From Actinomycetota bacterium (GTDB lineage: Bacteria; Actinomycetota; Geothermincolia; Geothermincolales; RBG-13-55-18): DNA of 64,000 nucleotides. The stretch covers positions 1 through 64,000 of the forward strand of contig JASEFK010000009.1 in the NCBI GenBank assembly GCA_030019255.1. The letters run 5' to 3'. A program made the translations under genes and the position numbers. How positions within the stretch are numbered: position 1 is the stretch's first letter; each line of letters begins with the position of its first letter. Below the pieces are notes generated by a model, which saw only the letters and a list, made by a program, of their open reading frames with translations, did not search any database and was not told the origin of the DNA. Positions 44,391 to 51,855 of this stretch are shown in pieces.

Positions 44391-44865
44391 GGTCTTCACT
44401 CCTTCGACGCGTCGTGTCCCGCCGCTCCGCCGGCGGAGGCTCGGCTGGCTTTTTATCCTGTTGTCATACACGGCAGATCGTTGCGCCTCGCTTGGGAACT
44501 CCCTTAAGCGTAGACCGGCTGCCCGTCTTCCCGCCGCCATGGCGACGTATGCCGCTACCCTATTCTATGGTTACCGGCGAACGGTGGAAACGGCGATCCC
44601 CGGGATTTGCCGGCGGTCGAGCCATGAGGCCGCAGGGAGTTCCCATCCAACGCGGGTGGGAAGGACCAAATGGAGAACCGGCCGCATCCGGGTCCGCGGA
44701 CCTCGTGTCCGTATGGTGGCGCCGGATCCCCGGGTGCCGGACCCGGTGGGATCTCCTTTCTCCCTCCCTGCGGGCGGGGTCGCGCCCCGCCTTCCGCACT
44801 TTCCACCGGAAAAGGTGTGTTATAGTATAGCAGAATTCGCGGGAAGGGCAGTAGCGAAGGGGGAA
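44391..44865. other. Divergent intergenic region between the reductase and CoA-transferase genes
   Basis: About 475 bases with no supportable gene. TATAGTATAG at 44821-44830 is a -10-like element for the rightward gene with no good -35. Frames crossing it on both strands are extensions of the flanking genes' openings. Confidence 0.35.
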
Positions 44866-46668
44866 ATGCGAGTGGAAGGCATGTTCGGCATCTTCTCCGA
44901 CCGGGTGGCGGAGGCCCTCTCGGCGGCTGAAAGCGAGACCTCCGAAAACAAGGTCATGGATCTCCACCGGGCGGTAGGGGAACTGGTCAGGCCGGGGATG
45001 CACCTCCACCTGGGGCACGCCTACATGCGCCCCAATGCCGCTCTCTACGAGATCTGCCGCCGCTTCTGGAGAAAGGATCCCGGGTTCACCGTCTCCTCGC
45101 TGGGCTTCATAGCCAACATGGTCCTCCTGGTCCACGGGGGGCTGGCCCGCAAGTTGATAACCACCTTCTGCGGCGATTCCTACCCCTTTCCGGGGCCCAA
45201 CCGAGTATACCAGGAGGCATACCGGGAGGGCTGGCTGGAGATAGAGAACTGGACGGTTCTCACCCTTCCGCAGCGGTTGATGGCCGGCGCCATGGGCGTG
45301 GAATGGATGCCCACTCACTCCCTCCTGGGGAGCTCCATGGAGGAGGAGAACGCCGGGGACTTCCGGGTCGTGGAGATGCCCGACGGAAGCCGGGTGGGCA
45401 TGGTGCGTGCCCTCCGCCCGGACCTCACCCTCATCCACGCCTGGGCCGCGGACCGGGCGGGCAACGTCCTGCTCACGCCCCCCTACGCGGAAAACGTCTT
45501 CGCCGCCTTCGCCGCCCGGGAGGGAGTCCTGGCGACCGTGGAGCAGGTGGTCCCCACTTCCTTCCTGCGCCGCTACTCCCATTTCGTGAAGGTTCCAGGT
45601 TACCTGGTGCGCGCGGTCTGTCCGGCTCCCATGGGGGTGCACCCCTCCGGGGCATCCAACCAGGGGATAAAGGAGTTCGACGCCTACGCCGAGGACGAGG
45701 AGTTCATGCTCCGGCTGCGGGAGGCCTGCCGTTCCGAGGAAACGCTGGAGGAATGGGTGCGGGAATGGCTCCTGGGGGTGGAATCCCACGAACATTACCT
45801 GGCCAAGCTGGGACACGAGCGGATATGGTACCTGAAGGGCAGGGCGGCCGGAGATTCCTGGGTCTCCGAGTTGGCCGACCGCGTCACCTCCATCCCCGAT
45901 ACGGAGGAATATACCCCGGTGGAGATGATGGTGGTGGAGGCGGCGCGGCTGCTGCGCCGGCGCGTGCGCGAAGCCGGTTACCGGACCATACTGGCCGGCA
46001 TCGGCGCCTCCAACCTGGCCGCCTGGAAGGCCTGGTACGACCTCCGGAAGGAGGGAGTCCCGGTGGAGCTCATGGCCGAGGTCGGCTTCTATGGGTACAC
46101 GCCCCGACCCGCCGACCCCTTCATTTTCAACTTCCGCAACATCCCCACCTGCGTCATGCTTACCGACATCCTCACCGTCCTGGGTTCCATGGTGGGAGCG
46201 GCAAGCAGCCGGGCCATAGGCGCCCTGGGGGCCGGGCAGGTGGACCGCTTCGGAAACATCAACTCCACCAAGATCCCCGAGCTGAAGCTCTTCCTGGTCG
46301 GCTCGGGGGGAGCCTGCGACGTGGCGCTGGGAGCCGGGGAGGTCCTGGTGACCGTGGCCCAGGACCGGTTGCGCACTCCGGAAAGGGTCTCCTACGTCAC
46401 CGCGCCCGGGGAAAGGGTGAAAACCGTGGTCACCACGGAGGGGGTTTTCCAGAAGCCGCCCGGGGAGGAGGAACTGGTGCTCACCGCCTATTTCCCCCAC
46501 GTGGCCGCGGACGGGAGGGAAGCCCTGCAGGTCATCGGTTCCCACTGCGGGTGGGAGCTGCGGGCCGCGTCTTCCCTGAGGCGCGTCGAACCACCCACCC
46601 GCGAGGAGCTCTACGACGTGCGCATCTTCGACCCCCGCCGCTATTTCCTCGAGGAAGCACCCCGATAA
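44866..46668 (+). CDS. Fused alpha-beta family I CoA-transferase-like protein (GctAB/IpdAB-like)
   Basis: A 600-residue protein that appears to join the two subunits of a glutaconate-type CoA-transferase. The first half (to about 330) has the alpha-type opening VRPGMHLHLGHAYMRPNAAL and SLGFIANMVLLVHGGLARKL. The second half has TILAGIGASNLAAWKAWYDL, then LMAEVGFYGY and LVGSGGACDVALGAGEV. Glu405 in MAEVGFYG aligns with the catalytic glutamate of the 'SENG' motif, but IpdB-type hydrolases of this fold act differently, so the reaction is uncertain. The ATG at MRVEGMFGIF follows a GAAGGGGGAA run. Its divergent neighbour is an enoyl-reductase-like enzyme. Confidence 0.75.
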   Translation: MRVEGMFGIFSDRVAEALSAAESETSENKVMDLHRAVGELVRPGMHLHLGHAYMRPNAALYEICRRFWRKDPGFTVSSLGFIANMVLLVHGGLARKLITTFCGDSYPFPGPNRVYQEAYREGWLEIENWTVLTLPQRLMAGAMGVEWMPTHSLLGSSMEEENAGDFRVVEMPDGSRVGMVRALRPDLTLIHAWAADRAGNVLLTPPYAENVFAAFAAREGVLATVEQVVPTSFLRRYSHFVKVPGYLVRAVCPAPMGVHPSGASNQGIKEFDAYAEDEEFMLRLREACRSEETLEEWVREWLLGVESHEHYLAKLGHERIWYLKGRAAGDSWVSELADRVTSIPDTEEYTPVEMMVVEAARLLRRRVREAGYRTILAGIGASNLAAWKAWYDLRKEGVPVELMAEVGFYGYTPRPADPFIFNFRNIPTCVMLTDILTVLGSMVGAASSRAIGALGAGQVDRFGNINSTKIPELKLFLVGSGGACDVALGAGEVLVTVAQDRLRTPERVSYVTAPGERVKTVVTTEGVFQKPPGEEELVLTAYFPHVAADGREALQVIGSHCGWELRAASSLRRVEPPTREELYDVRIFDPRRYFLEEAPR

Positions 46669-47012
46669 ACCTGCTTGTAACCCGGGGCCAAGGATACTCG
46701 GAAGGTCGGCGAGCATCGACAATCGGAGCTTGGTACGCCGGTGTACCCCCGTTACTGCATAGGAAGGGCGGGGTTCTTGCTCCGGAGACACCCGTTTTCT
46801 TCAGTCCGAGCAGATACTCCACGCGTTCCTCGTCTGCTGCGTGTGTGCCGCCAGTTACGATTTAGCCTCATGTAAAGCAATAGTTCCGCGCCGTAATTGG
46901 CATTATTTTCCATATGAAGGGAAAGCGATCACCATTCTCGCCTTAATTGCCATTTTCTCTACCTGGCGGATCGTGTTCCGCCCATTTTCCCCGGGCGAGC
47001 CAGGATTGAGAA
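46669..47012. other. Intergenic region after the CoA-transferase
   Basis: No gene is supported. A short inverted repeat GGTAC-GCCGGT-GTACC at 46731-46746 lies about 60 nt after the stop but has no T-run, so it is at best a weak terminator. The rest, including AT-rich 46850-46950, shows nothing recognisable. Confidence 0.35.
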
Positions 47013-47153
47013 TCAGCCTCCCCCGATGGGGGTGAGGTTGACGTTGATGTTCTCCATGAGCTCGGCCACGCTCACCTTGGCAGGGTCGATGTTGTTGTTG
47101 CGGATGTAGCGGGTGAGCAGGTAGAGAAGGAACTCGACTTCCGGAGCTTCCAT
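47013..47153 (-). CDS. Small protein of unknown function, 46 residues
   Basis: A short minus-strand gene reading MEAPEVEFLLYLLTRYIRNN, then NIDPAKVSVAELMENINVNL and TPIGGG. It looks like an amphipathic two-helix protein with a PAKVSVAELM cap. Codons are strongly G/C-biased in the third position as in the surrounding genes, no other gene overlaps it, and GGGGGAAGAG lies just before the ATG. I do not recognise the family. Acidic and helical, it could be a binding partner or regulator. Confidence 0.65.
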   Translation of the reverse strand: MEAPEVEFLLYLLTRYIRNNNIDPAKVSVAELMENINVNLTPIGGG

Positions 47154-47589
47154 CTTCTCTTCCCCCTTTCTTGAACACCCCGGTATCCCTTCGCTCCCGG
47201 TCCGCAGCCCTTTGCCGCTCGCGGCCCGCGGTTCCCCGATTCTTGTCCCTTTATCCCCGGGGATTTATATTTATTATTCCCTATCCATCGAACTCGAAAC
47301 GCCCGGTCCATCCCCTTGCAGTCTCTCGTCCCTCCCCCTGGTGACCGTGTCGCTCCAGGACGATCATGACGCCGTCCTATCCCGTTTCCGTCCTTTATGC
47401 CCGTCTTCCCCTTGGGGCGCCCGGTCGTTATTCCCGCTTCCGGGAGGCGCGCAGTGGCAGGGCGCCCGGGTTCCGCGGCAGGGCCGGGAGTCGTGGGGAT
47501 TGGGAGAGGGGGAAAGACGGTTCTTGGACGGCTGGGACTGGTTTGGAGCTCGAAGCGTCAGTCCGTTGATATACTTTTCGCCGCCCGGA
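47154..47589. other. Intergenic region upstream of the 46-residue gene
   Basis: No gene is supported. A perfect palindrome ATCCCCGGGGAT lies at 47253-47264. Immediately beside it, on the minus strand, TATAAA (47264-47269) and TTCGAT (47287-47292) are 17 nt apart and could form a weak promoter for the small gene, with the palindrome placed as an operator just downstream. Confidence 0.35.
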
Positions 47590-48528
47590 TCAGGTTCCCG
47601 AGACCAGGCGGAATATCCCTTCCCCCAGGTCGATTATCTCCTCGGCGGCCTCCACGCCTTGTCTCCACCTCTCGGGAATACCCTCCAGTCCGTTGAAGGC
47701 GCCGCTGACGGCCCCGGCCACCGCCCCCGTGGTGTCGGCGTCCAGCCCTCCTTCGACGGCGCGGGATACCGTTTCCTCGAAGTCGCCCGGAGTGCGCAGA
47801 AAGCAGAAGAAGGCGCTGGCCACCGTCTCCACCACGTAGCCGCTGGTCCCCAGTCGGGCCAGGGCTTCATCGGGTTCCATGTCCTTGGCCAGGAAATCCT
47901 TTGCCAGCAGGAGGCGCTCGGACACCGCGCAGGGGCCGATGAAATCCACCGTCTCCGCAATCAGCGAGGAGGGGTCCAGGTCCCCCCGTGCCGCGCGTGC
48001 CACGGCGAAAGCCACCGCCTGGGCCCCGGCCACCGCCTCCGGGTTGGCGTGGGTGATCATGGATACCTCCCGCACGTCCCGGCGCAGTTTCTCCAGGTCC
48101 AGGCAGTCGACCAGGCCCACCGGGGCGATGCGCATGGCCGCCCCGTTTCCCGCCGCCATCTCGCCCCGGGCCCCACTTTCCTGGGGGTGGACCCCGGCGC
48201 GCAGCCTCTGGATGGATTCGTAGGTGGAACCTCCGATTCCCCGCCAGTCACCGGATTCGAACCAGGCAACGAACTTGCGGGCCGTGTCTTCCACGTTCAC
48301 CCCTTTCCGCTCCAGGATGCTGCGGGCGTGACAGAGCATCATCTTGGTGTCGTCGGTCCACTGGCCCGCTTTGAGCATCCTCCAGGGGGCGTCCAAGAAG
48401 TCTCGTACCCGGCCCACGCGCTTTCTTATGGCCGAGGCCCTCATGCCCTCCAGGGGCATACCCAGGGCGTCGCCCACGGCCAGGCCCAGAAGGCAGCCGG
48501 AGAAGCGGGATGGATCCAACTCGGGCAT
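47590..48528 (-). CDS. ADP-ribosylglycohydrolase family protein (DraG-like)
   Basis: A 312-residue hydrolase of the DraG/ARH family, which removes ADP-ribose from proteins or other acceptors using a di-magnesium site. The metal-binding motifs are GCLLGLAVGDALGMPLEG at the start, GQWTDDTKMML, GNGAAMRIAPVGL, ITHANPEAVAGAQAVA and GGLDADTTGAVAGAVSGA near the end. AAGGAGCC lies before the ATG. No nitrogenase or ADP-ribosyltransferase gene is nearby, so the target is unknown. Confidence 0.9.
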   Translation of the reverse strand: MPELDPSRFSGCLLGLAVGDALGMPLEGMRASAIRKRVGRVRDFLDAPWRMLKAGQWTDDTKMMLCHARSILERKGVNVEDTARKFVAWFESGDWRGIGGSTYESIQRLRAGVHPQESGARGEMAAGNGAAMRIAPVGLVDCLDLEKLRRDVREVSMITHANPEAVAGAQAVAFAVARAARGDLDPSSLIAETVDFIGPCAVSERLLLAKDFLAKDMEPDEALARLGTSGYVVETVASAFFCFLRTPGDFEETVSRAVEGGLDADTTGAVAGAVSGAFNGLEGIPERWRQGVEAAEEIIDLGEGIFRLVSGT

Positions 48529-49175
48529 GCAGGCGGCTCCTTTACCCTCGGCACCGTTCGAATCCCTTACGGGTTAAGGATAGCAGAAGATCGTTTCCTG
48601 TCGCCCGCAGCGCTCCGTTCAAGGTCGAGAAGAGGCCTTTGCGCGAATCGTGGCCGGCGTGTCCCCGTCACCTTCCCTTTCTCCTGTCCATCCACAAGGC
48701 CGGGTTTCGTAAACCTTCTTTCAACCGATGGCCGGAAGGCCGGCTGTGCCGGCCCTGATTGAAGTACCCGCCGCTGGTATCCGGGGGGTCGACCGGGAGT
48801 GAAGGAACGATTAACGGACCTTCCTTTCCTGGAGAGCGGGGTGATCGGGAGGGAAGGAAGAGCGATGGGCGGAAGGGAAGCCGTGAAGCCCCCGGGGCTT
48901 ATCGGCGATCCTTCTTTGGCCCACCCATGAAGCTCGTTCCATCCTTGCATTCTGGGTGGACCGCCGGGCTCGTGAAGGACTCCCGTGGACCCCTCACAAC
49001 CCGCCCACTGGCCTTGAAAATACTCTTGACGAGGACAAGGATTATGGGAAGCCCCCGCGGAATAAGGGACTAGGAGGGTGGGAAAGTTCGCGCCTTCGGT
49101 CGCCGGCCGGGGGGAGAATGACTGCTCCACGACAAACCGCGTGAATCCCGGGCCGGTTGGTGTGGTGGGCCGGGG
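48529..49175. other. Long non-coding stretch
   Basis: About 650 bases between divergent genes with no supportable gene. Frames that are open here have no ribosome site and atypical composition. I see no RNA gene, terminator or clear promoter. Confidence 0.4.
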
Positions 49176-50456
49176 ATGGTTTACTATTTCTTACATCGGC
49201 CGAGTAAGGGGAGAGCAGGGGTAGAGAAGGTGGAAGCGTTGGACCTGGGGACCACCCTGGGAAGGGGAGAAACGCCGGGTCGCCGGCAGGTGCGCCTCTT
49301 CGACCTGCAGGGCAGCCACTACGAGATGGGTTACCAGCAGGGCCTACAGATGAGGGAGGCCATCCACCATTTTTTCGACCATCTCAGGGACTTGGAGACC
49401 TTCCGGAGGAAAAGACCCTTTTTCCTGCCCTTCCGGACGCACGTGGTCATGGCCGCCAAGAGGGCGTTCCGCGAAGCGGCGCAGGACCTCTACGATTATT
49501 ATCCCCGGCAGAAGGCGCGGATGGAGGGTATCGCCAAGGGGGCGGGGATAAGCGAGCACCTGCTCTTCCTGGCCCTGGCCGCGGAGACCTTCTTGGCCGA
49601 AGCGGACTACCGCCTGGGTTCCTGTACCGCGGCGGGGCTGACGCCGGAGAGGAGCGCCCTGGGGGAGCCCGTGGTGATCAAGAATTTCGATCACCCGGAG
49701 TTCTTCCAGCCCTATTACGTGTCCCGGTTAAACCGCTCCGCGGAAACCGCTTCCACCCTGGACGTCACCATGGCTCCCCTGGCTGGATGTCACGACGGCA
49801 TCAATGAGCACGGCCTGTGCATCTCCTGCAATTCCGGGCACGGGACGGACCTGCCCACCTGCAGCATCCCGGTCAGCGTGCTGGTCCAGGAGGCCCTGGA
49901 AAATTGTGCCACCACGGAAGAGGCGGTCTCCTTCCTGCGCGCGGGAAAGAGGTCCGGAGGGGCCATCCTCCTGGTGGCGGACGCCGAAGGAGAGATGGCT
50001 ACCGTGGAGCTCTCCCCCAACTTCAGCGGGGTGCGGGAGCCTGAGCAGGGGGTGCTGATCAACACCAATCACTACCGGTGCCGGGAGATGATATCCTACG
50101 ACATTCCCCATAACGCCTTCTATACCACCCGCAACGTGCGTGCCCTCCGGGGTGTGCGGGTGCATGAGTCCAGCGAGATGCGTTACGCCCGGGTGGAGCA
50201 GCTCTTTTCCGAGACAGAGGTTTTTTCCCTGAAGGACCTCCTGCGGGTGTTCTCCGATCACGGCGAGAGCGGGCGGGGCGACGACAACACCGTCTGCCGG
50301 CACGGTCCCTATTTCACCACCACCTGTTCCCTGATCATGCTTCCCCGCAGCCGTAGGGTGCTGGTCACCTACGGGCATCCCTGCGAGTCCGTGTTCACTG
50401 ATTTCCTTAACCCCTTCGCATCGGAAGAGGGGAGCGGAGAAGGTAGAGCGGAATAA
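49176..50456 (+). CDS. C45-family Ntn-hydrolase (acyl-CoA:6-APA acyltransferase-like)
   Basis: A 426-residue protein. FDLQGSHYEMGYQQGLQMRE opens the conserved part. YRLGSCTAAGL (Cys150) is the expected autoprocessing nucleophile, and VVIKNFDHPEFFQPYYV plus LAGCHDGINEHGLCISCNSG are core strands of the fold. VLVTYGHPCESVF is near the end. In this family self-cleavage before the Cys creates an N-terminal nucleophile that hydrolyses or transfers amides. The substrate is unknown. The ATG follows GCCGGGG. An MFS transporter gene follows after 22 nt and may export or import the same compound. Confidence 0.78.
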   Translation: MVYYFLHRPSKGRAGVEKVEALDLGTTLGRGETPGRRQVRLFDLQGSHYEMGYQQGLQMREAIHHFFDHLRDLETFRRKRPFFLPFRTHVVMAAKRAFREAAQDLYDYYPRQKARMEGIAKGAGISEHLLFLALAAETFLAEADYRLGSCTAAGLTPERSALGEPVVIKNFDHPEFFQPYYVSRLNRSAETASTLDVTMAPLAGCHDGINEHGLCISCNSGHGTDLPTCSIPVSVLVQEALENCATTEEAVSFLRAGKRSGGAILLVADAEGEMATVELSPNFSGVREPEQGVLINTNHYRCREMISYDIPHNAFYTTRNVRALRGVRVHESSEMRYARVEQLFSETEVFSLKDLLRVFSDHGESGRGDDNTVCRHGPYFTTTCSLIMLPRSRRVLVTYGHPCESVFTDFLNPFASEEGSGEGRAE

Positions 50457-50478
50457 AGAGTGAACGAAAGGCAGGAAC

Positions 50479-51693
50479 GTGGGGCGCTCCGGGGATAAGA
50501 AGGGGAACGTAGCCGGCCTTTCGCGCAACGTCTTCTGCCTGGGGCTGGTGAGTTTTTTCAACGACCTGTCGAGCGAGATGGTCTACCCTCTTTTCCCCAC
50601 CTTTCTCACCGAATTCCTGGGGGCAGGAGCATGGTTCCTGGGGCTGGTGGAGGGCCTGGCCGATTCCGTGGCCAGCCTGCTCAACCTCCTGTCCGGTTGG
50701 ATCTCCGACCGCCTCGGGCGCAGGAAAGGGTTGGTGGCAGGCGGGTACACGCTTTCGGCGCTTTCCCGCGGCTCGCTGGCCCTGGTGATGGCGCCCTGGC
50801 AGGCCCTTTTGGGCTGGTTCTTCAACCGCGTGGGAAAGGGGGTACGCACTGCTCCCCGTGATGCCCTGATTGCCGATTCCTGCCATCCCCGTCAAAAGGG
50901 CCGCGCTTTCGGGTACCAGCGTTCCATGGACCACGGCGGCGCTCTTTTGGGGGCGGCCGTTTCCTCCCTCCTCCTGGCGGCCTTTTCCCCGGGTTACCGC
51001 ATCATCTTCGCCCTGGCCCTGGTCCCCATAGCCCTGGGGATTTTCCTTCTCCTGTGGCAGGTGAGAGAGAAGGAGGTGACCTGCGCCGCCGTGGAGGGAA
51101 CGAGTTTTCCACGCTTGGACCTCCGCCCGTTCGACCGACGTTTCAGGTGGCTTCTGGCGGCGGTGTTCGTCTTCACCCTGGGGAACTCGAGCGACGCCTT
51201 CCTCCTACTGTGGGCCCGGCAGGTGGGCGGTTTCTCCCTGGCCCTGCTTCCCGCCCTCTGGGGGGTGCTGCACGTGGTTAAGGCCGGCGTATCCATCCCC
51301 GGCGGTGCCCTCTCCGACCGCCTGGGCCGCAGGAGGGTGATCTTCCTGGGGTGGGGAATATATTGCCTTGCCTACACCGGTTTCGCCCTCCTGAGGGGGG
51401 CCGCCTGGACCTGGTTGCTCTTCGCCTTCTACGGACTCTATTACCTTACGGAGGGGGTACTGAAGGCCTTCGTGGCCGATATGGTCCCTCCCGAACTGCG
51501 GGGAAGCGCCTACGGTATATACAATTTCACCGTCAGCGTCACCGTCCTTCCCGCCTCCCTGTTCATGGGGCTCCTGTGGAGCACCGTGGGGGCAAGGACA
51601 GCCTTCCTTGCGGGCGCCGGCCTGGCCCTGGCGGCTTCCCTGCTCCTGGCCGCCGTACCCCGGAAAAATCAGGGTCTTCGAGCGGGAACGTAA
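50479..51693 (+). CDS. MFS transporter
   Basis: A 404-residue protein with twelve predicted helices. WISDRLGRRKGLVAGGYTLS (loop 2-3) and GALSDRLGRRRVIFLGWG (loop 8-9) are the two copies of the MFS 'DRxGRR' motif. VGKGVRTAPRDALIADS between helices 4 and 5 is typical of the metal or drug-resistance-like subfamily. The start is a GTG preceded by AAAGGCAGGAAC. It lies 22 nt behind the C45 hydrolase gene, so the two are probably co-transcribed. The substrate is unknown. Confidence 0.88.
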   Translation: MGRSGDKKGNVAGLSRNVFCLGLVSFFNDLSSEMVYPLFPTFLTEFLGAGAWFLGLVEGLADSVASLLNLLSGWISDRLGRRKGLVAGGYTLSALSRGSLALVMAPWQALLGWFFNRVGKGVRTAPRDALIADSCHPRQKGRAFGYQRSMDHGGALLGAAVSSLLLAAFSPGYRIIFALALVPIALGIFLLLWQVREKEVTCAAVEGTSFPRLDLRPFDRRFRWLLAAVFVFTLGNSSDAFLLLWARQVGGFSLALLPALWGVLHVVKAGVSIPGGALSDRLGRRRVIFLGWGIYCLAYTGFALLRGAAWTWLLFAFYGLYYLTEGVLKAFVADMVPPELRGSAYGIYNFTVSVTVLPASLFMGLLWSTVGARTAFLAGAGLALAASLLLAAVPRKNQGLRAGT

Positions 51694-51855
51694 ACCTTTA
51701 CCCTTCGGTACCTCTAGGCGGAGGAATTGAAAAACCTTGTTGCCTGCCGGCATGGGGCAGGGATTAAAAGTATGGCAAAGGGATACCGATAAGGACCATA
51801 GAAATCAGGGTTGAGACCGTAAGGGGGGTTCCGCCTGGAAGAACCGGAGTGAAAA

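Noticed and set aside
44560-46791. 743-codon minus-strand frame across the CoA-transferase
   Set aside because: Antisense shadow. The CoA-transferase frame carries recognisable motifs.
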